From Tardiphaga sp. (GTDB taxonomy: Bacteria > Pseudomonadota > Alphaproteobacteria > Rhizobiales > Xanthobacteraceae), in the NCBI GenBank assembly GCA_014377915.1, contig JACMOT010000472.1, forward strand, positions 1 through 27,974: 27,974 bases of DNA. The letters run 5' to 3'. Shown here one piece after another: positions 7,789 through 16,162 of this stretch. The notes beneath the pieces are model-generated. The model saw only the letters and a list, made by a program, of their open reading frames with translations, made no database searches and had not been told where the DNA came from. The position numbers were made by a program, and so were the translations under genes. The stretch's first letter is position 1, and the number at the start of each line of letters is the position of its first letter.

Positions 7789-9009
7789 TTATTTCTTCAG
7801 CAGCGGGCACGTGCTCTTGTCGAGCGGGGTGAACGCCTGGTCGGCCGGGATCGTCGACACCAGCTTGTAATAGTCCCACGGCCCCTTCGACTCCGAAGGC
7901 TTCTTCACTTCGAACAAATAGGCCGGATGGATCTTGCGGCCGTTGGGCTGGATCGAGCCCTTGCCGAACAGGACGTCATCGGTCGGCATTTCCTTCATCT
8001 TGGCGACAACCTTGGCGCCATCATGCGGATTGCCGCCGAGCGCTTCGAGCGCTTTGAAGTAATGCAGCAGGCTGGAATAGACCCCGGCGTGAACCATGGT
8101 CGGCACCTGCTTGTTGCGAATGCGATCCTGGAAACGCTTGGAGAAGGCGCGGGTAGCGTCGTTCATGTCCCAGTAGAACGTCTCGGTGATGTTCAGTCCC
8201 TGGGCGACCGGCAGGCCGATCGAGTTGATGTCGGTGATGAACACCAGCAGCCCGGCCAGCTTCTGACCGCCACTGGTGATGCCGAATTCCGCCGCCTGCT
8301 TGATGGCGTTGGACGTGTCGCCGCCGGCATTGGCGAGACCGATCACCTTGGCCTTCGACGCCTGCGCCTGCAACAGGAACGAGGAGAAGTCCGAGGTGTT
8401 GAGCGGATGCTTGACGCTGCCGATCACCTTGCCGCCGCCGGCTGTCACGGCCGCCGTGGTGTCGCGCTCCAACGCCGCGCCGAACGCATAATCGGCGGTC
8501 AGGAAGAACCAGCTGTCGCCGCCGCCCTTGGTCAGCGCCGTTCCGGTGCCGTGGGCGAGCATGTAGGTATCGTAGGTCCAGTGAATGGTATTCGGCGAGC
8601 ACTGCGCGTTGGACAGGTCCGAAGTCCCGGCGCCGGAATTCAGGAAGACGCCGCTCTTCTCCTTGACGATATTGCTGACCGCCAGGGCGACGCCGGAATT
8701 CGGCACGTCGACAATCACATCCACCTTGTCGACGTCGAACCACTGGCGCGCCAGATTGGAACCGATGTCCGGCTTGTTCTGGTGATCGCCGGAGATCACG
8801 TCGATCTTCCAGCCCTTGGTCAGCAGGCCGGAATCTTCCACTGCCATCTGCGCTGCGAGCGTGGAACCGGGTCCGCCGACATCGGCGTAAAGGCCGGACT
8901 GGTCGCTGAGCGATCCGATCTTGACCATCTTGTCCTGCGCCGAAGCCATCGTCGCGGTCGCCAAAGCCAACGTCGTGCCGAGCAACAGCGCTGTAAGTTT
9001 GTTATTCAT
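7789..9009 (-). CDS. livK: Periplasmic substrate-binding protein of LIV-type ABC transporter
   Basis: Type I periplasmic binding protein (Peripla_BP_6 family), 406 residues. It starts with a clear export signal: MNNKLTALLLGTTLALATAT then MASAQ, with cleavage expected after ASA near residue 24. The mature protein begins KMVKIGSLSDQSGLYADVGG, the first strand and loop of the ligand pocket. A strong ribosome binding site (GGAGGAGGAAA) precedes the ATG at 9009. It lies between the ATPase genes and the permease genes of the same operon. LIV-type binding proteins in this bacterial group take branched-chain amino acids, amides, urea or aromatic acids; the sequence read by eye does not decide which, so the gene symbol describes class only. 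Confidence 0.88.
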   Translation of the reverse strand: MNNKLTALLLGTTLALATATMASAQDKMVKIGSLSDQSGLYADVGGPGSTLAAQMAVEDSGLLTKGWKIDVISGDHQNKPDIGSNLARQWFDVDKVDVIVDVPNSGVALAVSNIVKEKSGVFLNSGAGTSDLSNAQCSPNTIHWTYDTYMLAHGTGTALTKGGGDSWFFLTADYAFGAALERDTTAAVTAGGGKVIGSVKHPLNTSDFSSFLLQAQASKAKVIGLANAGGDTSNAIKQAAEFGITSGGQKLAGLLVFITDINSIGLPVAQGLNITETFYWDMNDATRAFSKRFQDRIRNKQVPTMVHAGVYSSLLHYFKALEALGGNPHDGAKVVAKMKEMPTDDVLFGKGSIQPNGRKIHPAYLFEVKKPSESKGPWDYYKLVSTIPADQAFTPLDKSTCPLLKK

Positions 9010-9045
9010 GATTGTTTCCTCCTCCTACGTTGTTGATCGGCGTCG

Positions 9046-9795
9046 TTAGACGCCGAGATAGCTGTGCAGTTTTTCCATATTGGCCGGCAATTCCGCGCTG
9101 GAGAAGCCATCGACGACCTTGCCGTGATCCACAATGTAGAAGCGATCCGCGACGGTGGCTGCGAAACGAAAATTCTGTTCCACCAGCAGGATGGTAAAGC
9201 CCTCGGATTTGAGACGCTTTATGGTGTGGCCAATCTGCTGGATGATCACCGGCGCGAGTCCTTCGGTCGGCTCATCGAGCATCAGGAAGCGCGCGCCGGT
9301 GCGCAGGATGCGGCCGATTGCCAGCATCTGCTGCTCGCCGCCAGACAATTTGGTGCCCTGGCTGTTGATCCGCTCCTTCAAGTTAGGAAACAGTTCGAAG
9401 ATCTGATCGAGCGACAGGCCGCCTGGGCGGATCGTGGGCGGCAGCATCAGGTTCTCGCGCACATCGAGGCTGGCGAATATCCCGCGCTCTTCCGGGCAGA
9501 ACGCGACGCCGAGCCTGGCGATCTTGTCCGATTGCGCCTTCACAATCTCCCGACCTTCAAAATTGATCGACCCGGTACGCTTGCCGATGATGCCCATGAT
9601 CGACTTCAGCGTGGTGGTCTTGCCGGCGCCATTGCGGCCCAGCAGGGTCACCACTTCGCCGGGCCTGACGTCGAAATTGATGCCATGCAGGATGTGCGAT
9701 TCGCCGTACCAGGCTTGCAGGTTCTCGACCCTGAGCAGCGGCGCGACAGCGCTCGGCGGAGGGGTCACGGAAGCGGCCATTGCCGTATCAATCAT
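9046..9795 (-). CDS. livF: LIV-type ABC transporter ATPase LivF
   Basis: Cytoplasmic ATPase subunit, 249 residues from the ATG at 9795. Walker A is GRNGAGKTT, the ABC signature LSGGEQQ, Walker B FLMLDEPTEGL, and the switch histidine region is replaced by the LivF-type LLVEQN. PEERGIFASLDVRENL is characteristic of LivF. The start at 9795 overlaps the livG stop (9788-9790) by eight bases and has GGGAG seven bases upstream; a longer form from 9831 is possible but would run 44 bases into livG. The stop is 36 bases before livK. It works with LivG to drive import through LivHM. Confidence 0.92.
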   Translation of the reverse strand: MIDTAMAASVTPPPSAVAPLLRVENLQAWYGESHILHGINFDVRPGEVVTLLGRNGAGKTTTLKSIMGIIGKRTGSINFEGREIVKAQSDKIARLGVAFCPEERGIFASLDVRENLMLPPTIRPGGLSLDQIFELFPNLKERINSQGTKLSGGEQQMLAIGRILRTGARFLMLDEPTEGLAPVIIQQIGHTIKRLKSEGFTILLVEQNFRFAATVADRFYIVDHGKVVDGFSSAELPANMEKLHSYLGV

Positions 9796-10543
9796 TGCCG
9801 GCTCCCAGATAGGCTTCCTTGACGCGCTCATCCTTCGTCAAATCGGCATAGCTGCCTTCCGCGAGCACTGTGCCGCGCGTCAGAACAGTGATGATGTCCG
9901 ACAGGTTCGAGACCACGCTCAGATTATGCTCGACCATCAGGATGGTATATTTCGCCGAAAGCCGCTTGATCAGCGCGGCGATCTTGTCGATGTCCTCATG
10001 GCCCATGCCGGCCATCGGCTCGTCCAGCAGCATCATCTCCGGGTCGAGCGCCAGCGTGGTCGCGATCTCCAGCGCGCGCTTGCGGCCATAGGGCATCTCG
10101 ACCGCCGGAGTATTCGAGAACTCGCTGAGACCGACGTCTTCAAGCAGTTCCTGGGCACGGTGATTGTACTGGTCGAGCACGTTCTTGGAGCGCCAGAAGT
10201 CGAACGACGCGCCGTGCTGGCGCTGCAGTGCGACACGAACGTTTTCCAGCGCGGTCAGATGCGGGAACACCGCCGAGATCTGGAACGAACGTACCAGCCC
10301 GAGGCGCGCGACATCGGCCGGCGCCAAAGCGGTAATATCCTGCCCTTTATAGAGAATCTGTCCGGCAGACGGCCGCAGAAACTTGGTCAGCAGATTGAAA
10401 CAGGTTGTCTTGCCGGCCCCGTTGGGGCCGATCAATGCGTGGATCGTGCCACGACGCACCTTGAGATCGACACCCTGAACCGCGAAAAACCCCGCGAATT
10501 CCTTGGTCAATCCGTGGGTTTCAAGAATGAACTCATCGGCCAA
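9788..10543 (-). CDS. livG: LIV-type ABC transporter ATPase LivG
   Basis: First gene of the operon and second ATPase, 251 residues. Walker A is GPNGAGKTT, with the LivG-type insert after it (CFNLLTKFLRPSAG). The signature region reads MPYGRKRALEIATTLAL, as usual for LivG where LSGG is degenerate. Walker B is MMLLDEPMAGMG and the switch region ILMVEHN. The start is taken as the TTG at 10543 because GGGGGA lies seven bases upstream and the product begins (M)ADEFILETHGLTKEF; a TTG at 10558 in frame is less likely as it precedes that ribosome binding site. Confidence 0.9.
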   Translation of the reverse strand: MADEFILETHGLTKEFAGFFAVQGVDLKVRRGTIHALIGPNGAGKTTCFNLLTKFLRPSAGQILYKGQDITALAPADVARLGLVRSFQISAVFPHLTALENVRVALQRQHGASFDFWRSKNVLDQYNHRAQELLEDVGLSEFSNTPAVEMPYGRKRALEIATTLALDPEMMLLDEPMAGMGHEDIDKIAALIKRLSAKYTILMVEHNLSVVSNLSDIITVLTRGTVLAEGSYADLTKDERVKEAYLGAGND

Positions 10544-10918
10544 GCAAATTTCCCCCAATCAGCCTTCCCGGCGGCATCGCACGGTGGCTAACTTTATAAC
10601 GGCCTGATTTCCGACGACGTCCTGGAATCCGCCGCCCGCCCTGCCGTATCGCCGGGAATATGCCGTCAACGGCGCCGGGAACGCAAGGTGCAATGCGGGA
10701 TATTCCGGCAATGCCCGGTCGCCGCTCCCACTCCATTAGTAGCATGCGTCAGATTGGCAAAAGATTGTATGGATGACGCGAAGGCCGTGACGTCGTGCAG
10801 CGGCCGATCAGCACGGGCAACCAAAAGTCGCGCACTGATTGCGGCGCCATGCACTTTCGCGTGTTTACAGATCGTTTGCACTAGTTCCTTATACTACCAG
10901 CAACCTTGCCAACAGCGG
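10544..10918. other. Intergenic region between livG and the PAS protein gene
   Basis: A 375-base divergent gap expected to hold promoters for the liv operon and for the PAS_5-type gene. A TATACT hexamer at 10890-10895 is a good -10 candidate for the plus-strand gene, but no well-spaced -35 is seen; TTTACA at 10864-10869 is 20 bases away. An imperfect inverted repeat (GCCGGGAATAT at 10651-10661 and ATATTCCGGC at 10700-10709) is present. An open frame exists from 10688 but its first 77 codons look non-coding. Confidence 0.4.
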
Positions 10919-11530
10919 ATGGCAGCCGTGGTTTTTGAGAGCGCCAATCCATCTGTTGTCAGGTCGGTTCGTCAGCGCGATCTGCTGAACAGCTGGCTAC
11001 GCCTGTATGCGCGCCAGCAGACGCTGCCGCGCCTGGCCGAGTATCAACCCGAACGCATGAAAGAGGAATTGCCGGATCTGGTGTTCTATATCGTCGATAC
11101 CAGCCGGCAGCCCATACGTTTCATCATCGACAGCGATAACACGCGAATGTCGACCGCTTACGGTACCACCGGCAAGGGACGTGATCTCGACGACTATCTC
11201 GGCCCGATCTTGGCGGCAGTCGTGGTACCGGTCTATCAGGAATGCCTGCGTCGCGCTTTGCCTACCTACACCGTATCAATGATCGACGACGTCCACGGTC
11301 GCGCCGTTGCCTATGAGCGCGTGCTGATGCCATTTTCCGACGGCGATGGTGTCAACCACATCATCGCGTCGTTGAAAGCCATCAGCGAACATGGCGGCTT
11401 CGAGATCAGGAATCTGATGCGCGGACCTCATCGCGTTCCGGTACCAAAGGTTCACGCGGTCATCGATCGCGACCTGTTTCATCGCGCGCCTGCCCGAACC
11501 CGCGCCGGCGACATCGTCGAGTTCGACTGA
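10919..11530 (+). CDS. PAS domain protein (PAS_5-type)
   Basis: Soluble protein of 203 residues. The central part, about residues 18-145, resembles the alphaproteobacterial PAS_5 family: LLNSWLRLYARQQTLPRLAEYQP, then ELPDLVFYIVDTS, then RMSTAYGTTGKGRDLDDYLG and a later VAYERVLMPFSDGDGVNHI strand, the pattern of single PAS sensor modules with no output domain. The C-terminal 50 residues match nothing I know. The ATG at 10919 is chosen because the PAS-like similarity starts soon after it, although the ribosome binding site is weak (CAGCGG immediately upstream). No signal peptide. Ligand and partner are unknown; single-domain proteins of this type are numerous in Bradyrhizobium relatives. Confidence 0.72.
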   Translation: MAAVVFESANPSVVRSVRQRDLLNSWLRLYARQQTLPRLAEYQPERMKEELPDLVFYIVDTSRQPIRFIIDSDNTRMSTAYGTTGKGRDLDDYLGPILAAVVVPVYQECLRRALPTYTVSMIDDVHGRAVAYERVLMPFSDGDGVNHIIASLKAISEHGGFEIRNLMRGPHRVPVPKVHAVIDRDLFHRAPARTRAGDIVEFD

Positions 11531-11558
11531 GCGGCCGCGTCCAGCCGTCGGCCTCGCG

Positions 11559-11912
11559 TCAGGCCAATTCGGCGGCATAGGCCTCGGGCTTGAAACCCAC
11601 CAGCAACCGGCCGCCACGATCGAGTACCGGACGCTTGATCATCGAAGGCTGCGCCAGCATCAGGACAATGGCCTTGCTCTCGGTCAGATCCTGCCTGTCG
11701 TCTTCGCCCAGCTTGCGGAAGGTGGTGCCGGCGCGGTTGAGCAGCGCCTCCCAGCCGACCAGCTTCGCCCACGCCATCAGTTCGGCGCGATCAATGCCTT
11801 GGCTCTTGTAGTCATGAAAGCGATAGGCGACGCCGTGCCCGTCGAGCCAGGCCCGCGCCTTCTTCATGGTGTCGCAATTCTTGATGCCGTAGAGGGTGAC
11901 GGACGTTGCCAT
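11559..11912 (-). CDS. ArsC/Spx-like thioredoxin-fold protein
   Basis: Small cytoplasmic protein, 117 residues, of the ArsC/Spx/YffB family. The N-terminal strand and active-site helix read VTLYGIKNCDTMKKARAWL, with the conserved cysteine at residue 13. The position of a resolving cysteine in a CxxC pair is Met16, as in YffB-type proteins. The conserved arginine block SMIKRPVLDRGGRLLVGF near residue 92 is present. The ATG at 11912 follows AGGAG at a suitable distance; the frame is open further upstream to 11951 but that portion (MPGSPRSPVSGVP) looks non-coding. Without the full arsenate-reductase cysteine set and with no ars genes nearby, arsenate reduction should not be assumed; glutathione-dependent reductase is the other possibility. 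Confidence 0.85.
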   Translation of the reverse strand: MATSVTLYGIKNCDTMKKARAWLDGHGVAYRFHDYKSQGIDRAELMAWAKLVGWEALLNRAGTTFRKLGEDDRQDLTESKAIVLMLAQPSMIKRPVLDRGGRLLVGFKPEAYAAELA

Positions 11913-12094
11913 GGGGACTCCTGAGACCGGCGAGCGAGGGCTGCCGGGCAACTGCTTCTACCGCGGGTGGCTCAAGGGCGAAATCCGGATGTTGTCCAAC
12001 AGCGCCGCGCGGCTCGGGTGCCGCATCACCGACCCCATGCGCGGGGGCTCGTCGTCGAATCGCAGCGACAGGCAGCCGACTGAAAATCAAGCTG

Positions 12095-12589
12095 TTAAGG
12101 ACGCAGGGGCAGCACCGGATCAAGCGGACCAGGCGACGCGATCACCCCCGCCTCCGGCGCGGAGACCGCGGTCGGCGTGCAACCCACCATGCCGGCCGCC
12201 GCCGCCGTCCCGGTCAGCGACGCCAGCGCCTTGAGCTCGGAGGACTGCGTGGTGTCCTGAACGATCGCGCCGGCTTCCTCGACCAGTTTCGCGTTACAGG
12301 CGCAACTCGGGATTCCGCCGGACGGTGTACAGGCGTCATGGTGCATGCATGCCACGTCCAGCGCGTCGATCGGCTCCGCGCCCGAACGGTTGCCGATCCC
12401 GCAATAATTGCCATGAAATACCAGTTCCCCGTGCTTCACCGCGTCGGGGGTCCCGGCCGCCGCGGCAACCTTGGCGCTGCTCTCGGCCGCCTCTGCCCCG
12501 ACCACGAAGGCAATGGATGCCGCGCATAGCAGCAACGCACCACAAAAGCGCAGACGGACGAACGACGCTGGCATAATCATGGAATACAT
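12095..12589 (-). CDS. Secreted phospholipase A2-like protein
   Basis: Exported protein of 164 residues. A signal peptide covers about residues 1-34 (hydrophobic GALLLCAASIAFVV, cleavage near GAEA-AE). The mature part carries the phospholipase A2 active-site layout: calcium loop NYCGIG (Tyr62-x-Gly64-x-Gly66), then LDVACMHHDAC with the His84-Asp85 pair flanked by Cys81 and Cys87, and further cysteines at 96, 98 and 137 that could form disulfides. Prokaryotic PLA2 proteins of this size would cleave the sn-2 ester of phospholipids; activity is inferred, not shown. The start at 12589 is preferred over ATGs at 12580 and 12574 because it has the only purine-rich upstream stretch (GAGA). It is divergent from the deformylase-like gene, 84 bases between start codons. 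Confidence 0.72.
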   Translation of the reverse strand: MYSMIMPASFVRLRFCGALLLCAASIAFVVGAEAAESSAKVAAAAGTPDAVKHGELVFHGNYCGIGNRSGAEPIDALDVACMHHDACTPSGGIPSCACNAKLVEEAGAIVQDTTQSSELKALASLTGTAAAAGMVGCTPTAVSAPEAGVIASPGPLDPVLPLRP

Positions 12590-12673
12590 TCTCAAGCGAT
12601 GCGGCCGGAAGAGCCGGGGCACATCATTGACGTTCAACTCGCCATTCGGTTCCCGAACCGCTACCAACCTGCC

Positions 12674-13171
12674 ATGTCCACCCGCTTGATCATCCGCTAT
12701 CCCGACCCGCGCCTGACCCGGCTCGCCGAACCCGTGACCGTGTTCGACGATGCGCTGCGGGAGCTGGTCGATGACCTGCTGGCAACCCTGCGGGCCGTGC
12801 CCGGCATCGGCATCACCGCGCCCCATATCGGTATCGCCCGCCGCGTCGTGGTGCTCGATCTCGATCCCGTCAACGGCGCCAAGACCTACGTCAATCCCGC
12901 GATCACATGGGCCTCGCCGGAGATGATCATGCACCAGGAGGGCAGCGTCTCGATGCCCGGCGTCCATGACGACATCGAGCGCCACGCCAGCGTCCGCGTC
13001 AGCTACCAGGACCTCGACGGCAACCCGCACGAGGAACAATCCAGCGGCTTGCGCGCGGTATGCCACCAGCACGAGATCGACCAGCTCAACGGCCAGTTCT
13101 GGCTGCGGCGGCTGTCCCGCCTGAAACGCGAGCGACTGATCAAGCGGTTCGAGAAAATGTCGCGGGGTTGA
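12674..13171 (+). CDS. Peptide-deformylase-like protein lacking metal ligands
   Basis: 165-residue protein of the peptide deformylase fold. The three family motifs are recognisable but altered. Motif 1 is GIGITAPH (residues 44-51), where the usual glutamine is His51. Motif 2 is EGSVS (89-93), where the metal-binding cysteine is Ser91. Motif 3 is HEIDQ (133-137), where the second metal-binding histidine is Gln137 and only His133 and Glu134 remain. The rest of the fold (RYPDPRLTRLAEPV, HQEGSVSMPGV, LNGQFWLRRLSRLKRERLIKRFEK) is intact and the frame is open, so it is a maintained divergent homologue, not a decayed gene. Normal deformylation activity is unlikely. The ATG at 12674 gives the usual MSTRLIIRYPDPRL beginning, although the ribosome binding site is poor. 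Confidence 0.85.
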   Translation: MSTRLIIRYPDPRLTRLAEPVTVFDDALRELVDDLLATLRAVPGIGITAPHIGIARRVVVLDLDPVNGAKTYVNPAITWASPEMIMHQEGSVSMPGVHDDIERHASVRVSYQDLDGNPHEEQSSGLRAVCHQHEIDQLNGQFWLRRLSRLKRERLIKRFEKMSRG

Positions 13172-13534
13172 ATGCAGCTGTCTAACGTGCTGCTTCGTAG
13201 AGCCGGAACCTTCGCGAACGCCGGCTTTTGGTGTGGTTGCGGCTGTTAGCGCCACGTCCAAATGGGCGCGGTGCATCGCATCCGTGACAGGGTTCAATGA
13301 TTACTATCATGCGCTACGACTTGAAACATTGCCGTTGAAGCCACCGCCGGGCCGATGGCGCGCACCGCCAGCGATCATTCGCAGGCGCCCCCAATATATC
13401 AAGCCGGCTTTTCTGAACGATCGCCGCGCCAAATATTCTGGAACCCGGCACCACCGACTTGATAGCTGGTACCATCGATAGCATCATCCCAGTGGCGCCG
13501 GCATTCGGCGACAACAAGCAAAGGGAACCGGCAG
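13172..13534. other. Intergenic region with degenerate repeat
   Basis: 363 bases without a convincing gene. A decayed copy of the GCGTCCGGGACA palindrome lies at about 13197-13289: its left part GTAGAGCCGGAAC resembles the inner arm of copy 1, and its right end GCATCGCATCCGTGACA (13273-13289) differs from copy 1 at two positions. The rest holds the promoter of the downstream hydrolase gene and nothing else that I can see. Confidence 0.5.
13459..13487 (+). promoter_or_regulatory. Candidate sigma-70 promoter of the hydrolase gene
   Basis: TTGATA (13459-13464) and CATCAT (13482-13487) are separated by 17 bases, five and four matches to consensus respectively. They lie about 50 bases upstream of the ATG at 13535, which is preceded by the ribosome binding site AAAGGGA. 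Pattern match only. Confidence 0.35.
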
Positions 13535-14371
13535 ATGCCCACTGTGACCACCAAGGATGGCGTTGAGATTTTCTACAAGGACTGGGGGCCGAAAGAAGCC
13601 CAGCCGATCATGTTCCATCATGGCTGGCCGCTGTCCGCCGATGATTGGGATGCGCAGATGCTGTTCTTCCTGCGGCACGGCTTCCGCGTCGTCGCCCATG
13701 ACCGGCGCGGCCACGGACGCTCGGCGCAAGTCAGCGACGGCCATGACATGGACCACTATGCCGCCGATGCTTTCGTGGTCGTGGAGCATCTGGATCTCCG
13801 CAACGCCGTGCATATCGGTCATTCCACCGGCGGCGGCGAGGTCGCGCGCTACGTCGCCAGACACGGCGAGCCTTCTGGCCGCGTCGCCCGCGCCGTGCTG
13901 GTCAGCGCGGTGCCCCCGCTGATGCTGAAGACCGCGAACAATCCGGAAGGCCTGCCACTGGAAGTGTTCGATGGCTTTCGCAGCGGCGTCGCCAGCAACC
14001 GGGCCCAGCTCTATATCGACGTGCCGACCGGGCCGTTCTACGGCTTCAACCGCGACGGCGCACAAATCTATCCGGGCGTGATCCAGAACTGGTGGCGGCA
14101 GGGTATGATCGGCAGTGCCAAGGCGCATTATGATGGCATCAAGGCGTTTTCCGAGACCGACCAGACCGAGGACCTGAAGGCGATCACGGTGCCGACGCTG
14201 GTGATGCATGGCGACGACGACCAGATCGTGCCGATCGCCGACGCCGCGCTGAAATCGATCAAGCTGCTCAAGAACGGTACGCTCAGGGTCTATCCGGGCT
14301 ATCCGCATGGCATGCTCACCACCCATGCCGACGTTCTCAATCCGGACCTGCTCGCCTTCGTGAAGGGTTGA
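13535..14371 (+). CDS. Alpha/beta hydrolase, non-heme haloperoxidase type
   Basis: Cytoplasmic alpha/beta-fold hydrolase of 278 residues, the standard length for the non-heme chloroperoxidase/esterase family. The nucleophile elbow is GHSTGGG with Ser97. The acid is in the [10 protein letters not shown] block (Asp227-229) and the histidine is His258 in [19 protein letters not shown] at 29-40 is the oxyanion-hole region and [10 protein letters not shown] at 54-63 is the usual second block. Members act as esterases and can form peracids that halogenate without a cofactor; the physiological substrate is unknown. AAAGGGA before the ATG supports the start. It stands alone and converges with the photolyase gene. 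Confidence 0.9.
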   Translation: MPTVTTKDGVEIFYKDWGPKEAQPIMFHHGWPLSADDWDAQMLFFLRHGFRVVAHDRRGHGRSAQVSDGHDMDHYAADAFVVVEHLDLRNAVHIGHSTGGGEVARYVARHGEPSGRVARAVLVSAVPPLMLKTANNPEGLPLEVFDGFRSGVASNRAQLYIDVPTGPFYGFNRDGAQIYPGVIQNWWRQGMIGSAKAHYDGIKAFSETDQTEDLKAITVPTLVMHGDDDQIVPIADAALKSIKLLKNGTLRVYPGYPHGMLTTHADVLNPDLLAFVKG

Positions 14372-14400
14372 CGCGCGCCGGTGACGACTCCAACGACGTT

Positions 14401-14426
14401 GGGGAGGGTCCGATGGCGCCCTCCCC
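14401..14426. terminator. Hairpin between convergent hydrolase and photolyase genes
   Basis: GGGGAGGG (14401-14408) and CCCTCCCC (14419-14426) form a perfect 8-bp stem with a ten-base loop, 29 bases after the hydrolase stop and 15 bases before the photolyase stop on the other strand. Position between two facing genes suggests a shared terminator; no clear T-run follows on either side. Confidence 0.6.
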
Positions 14427-14441
14427 GCTGGCGCTTATCAA

Positions 14442-15992
14442 TCAGTTGCAATCAGCGCCGTCGTCGCTGGAATCGAGCTGGTCGAGAAAGGCATCGGCCT
14501 CGGCGAGGATGGCGGCCTGTCGCTCGGGCGACCATGCCGCCAGATTGCGGTATGGCATCGCCAGCCGGAAATTGCCCGACAGCCGCGCCTTCTGCCGGAT
14601 GAAGAATGCCCAATACAGATAGTTGAACGGGCAGGCCTTTGGACCGGTCTTCTGCTTGACGTCGTAGGCGCAGCCGCCACAGAAATCCGACATCCGGTCG
14701 ATATAGGCACCCGACGCCGCATAGGGCTTGGACGCCATCTGACCACCATCGGCGAACACCGCCATGCCGAGCGTATTAGGCATTTCCACCCATTCGAACG
14801 CATCGACATAGACGGCGAGATACCAGCGCTCGATATCACGCGGTGCCACGCCAGCCAGCAGCGCGAAATTTCCGGTCACCATCAGCCGCTGGATATGATG
14901 CGAATAGCCATGCTCCGCGGTGTTGCCAATCGCCTCGCGCAGACAGCGCATCGCGGTTTTGCCGGTCCAGTAGAAGTCCGGTAGCTTGCGGGTCGCCTGC
15001 AGCGCATTCATCTCGGCATAGTCCGGCATCATGTGCCAGTACACGCCACGAACATATTCGCGCCAGCCGAGCACCTGCCGCACGAAGCCCTCGACCGCGT
15101 TCAACGGCGCCGCGCCGGCGCGCCACGCGGCCTCCGCCGCCGCGCAGACCTCGCGTGGCAGCAGCAGCCCGGTGTTGAGGGCTGGCGAGATCAGCGAGTG
15201 GTACAGAAACGGCGCGCCGGCCTTCATCGCATCCTGATAGTCGCCAAAGCTGGGCAGGCCCTGCGCGATGAAATCCTCCAGCGCGCGCAGCGCATCGGCG
15301 CGCGTCACCGGCCAGCCGAATTCCTCAAGCGCGCCAAAATGATCGGGGAAGCGGCGCTCGACCAGCGCCATCACCTCGCGCGTGGTGGCGTCCGGTGCGA
15401 ACCGCAGCCGCGACGGTGGAACCGTTTTGGCGGGCAGCTTCTTGCGGTTTTCCTTGTCGTAATTCCACTCGCCGCCGGCCGGCTGACCGTCGTCCATCAG
15501 CACCGCGTGCTCGCGCCGCATGTCGTGATAGAAATGCTCCATCCGCCAGGTTTTGCGCCCGTGGGCCCAGGCGGTGAAACGGGCGTGGCTGGCCAAGAAC
15601 CGGTCGTCGTCGCGAATGCCGACGGCTAGTCCCGTCAGCTCCGCCCAGTCCTCGACCATCGCCCGCACCCGCCACTCCGACGGCTCGGTCACCACGATGC
15701 GGCGCGGCTGGTGTCGCGCGATCGCGCGCCGCAGCTCGGTCGTGAAACTGCCGGTGTTGTCTTCCGCGTCCAACTTGACGTAATCGACCGTCACCCCGGC
15801 ATCGCGCAGCGCCTCGGCAAAATGCCGCATCGCCGACAGTACCAGCACGATCTTCTGCTTGTGATGTGGCACGTAAGTGCCTTCCTGCTCGACCTCCATC
15901 ATCAGGACGACATCGCGCCCCGGGTCGAGATCGTTCAAAGCGCTCAGGCTGTGCGACAGCTGGTCGCCGAGTACAATTCGCAGCACAGTCAT
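14442..15992 (-). CDS. phrB: Iron-sulfur photolyase of the PhrB / FeS-BCP class
   Basis: DNA photolyase/cryptochrome family protein, 516 residues, of the bacterial class that carries a [4Fe-4S] cluster and repairs (6-4) photoproducts with light. The N-terminal part ([19 protein letters not shown]) is the antenna-chromophore domain and the C-terminal part binds FAD. The four cluster cysteines are Cys350 ([11 protein letters not shown]) and Cys438, Cys441 and Cys454 ([10 protein letters not shown] then PKACPFNY). These positions coincide with those I recall for Agrobacterium PhrB, which supports the ATG at 15992 as the start. GGAGG ten bases upstream also supports it. The start codon overlaps the DUF2256 stop as ATGA, implying coupled translation. 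Substrate class is inferred from family, not tested. Confidence 0.93.
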   Translation of the reverse strand: MTVLRIVLGDQLSHSLSALNDLDPGRDVVLMMEVEQEGTYVPHHKQKIVLVLSAMRHFAEALRDAGVTVDYVKLDAEDNTGSFTTELRRAIARHQPRRIVVTEPSEWRVRAMVEDWAELTGLAVGIRDDDRFLASHARFTAWAHGRKTWRMEHFYHDMRREHAVLMDDGQPAGGEWNYDKENRKKLPAKTVPPSRLRFAPDATTREVMALVERRFPDHFGALEEFGWPVTRADALRALEDFIAQGLPSFGDYQDAMKAGAPFLYHSLISPALNTGLLLPREVCAAAEAAWRAGAAPLNAVEGFVRQVLGWREYVRGVYWHMMPDYAEMNALQATRKLPDFYWTGKTAMRCLREAIGNTAEHGYSHHIQRLMVTGNFALLAGVAPRDIERWYLAVYVDAFEWVEMPNTLGMAVFADGGQMASKPYAASGAYIDRMSDFCGGCAYDVKQKTGPKACPFNYLYWAFFIRQKARLSGNFRLAMPYRNLAAWSPERQAAILAEADAFLDQLDSSDDGADCN

Positions 15993-16162
15993 GACGACGA
16001 CGCCTCCGGCTTGGCGATGGATGGCTTCGCGGCGCGACAGCGGTCCGAACAGAACTTCACATTCTCCCAGTCGCGCGCCCATTTCTTGCGCCAGGTGAAA
16101 GGCCGTCCGCACACCAGGCAGGTCTTGGTCGGGAGATCAGCCTTGCGGCGCATCCGCGTCAT
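15989..16162 (-). CDS. DUF2256 small zinc-finger protein
   Basis: A 57-residue protein beginning [20 protein letters not shown]. It has two cysteine pairs, C15-x2-C18 and C38-x3-C42, around the aromatic basic core [20 protein letters not shown], the hallmark of DUF2256. The pairs could bind one zinc. GAGGTGG precedes the ATG at 16162, and the stop codon overlaps the photolyase start by four bases (ATGA), so the two proteins are made from one message. DUF2256 genes are often found beside photolyase/cryptochrome genes. The biochemical role is unknown; a nucleic-acid or photolyase partner function is a guess from the basic zinc-finger character and context. Confidence 0.9.
   Translation of the reverse strand: MTRMRRKADLPTKTCLVCGRPFTWRKKWARDWENVKFCSDRCRAAKPSIAKPEASSS

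Noticed and set aside
7669..9036. Plus-strand frame of 455 codons
   Set aside because: Antisense to livK and the start of livH; no recognisable motifs.
10688..10918. 77-codon N-terminal extension of the PAS protein
   Set aside because: The extension is cysteine- and alanine-rich with no PAS character; the domain-bearing part begins soon after the ATG at 10919.
11559..11912. Arsenate reductase call for the ArsC-like gene
   Set aside because: Only Cys13 is present at the active site (CDTM) and no ars genes are nearby, so arsenate reduction is not supported beyond fold level.
12590..13297. Upstream extension of the phospholipase A2-like frame to 400 codons
   Set aside because: The extension is antisense to the deformylase-like gene and would bury the clear signal peptide that begins at 12589.
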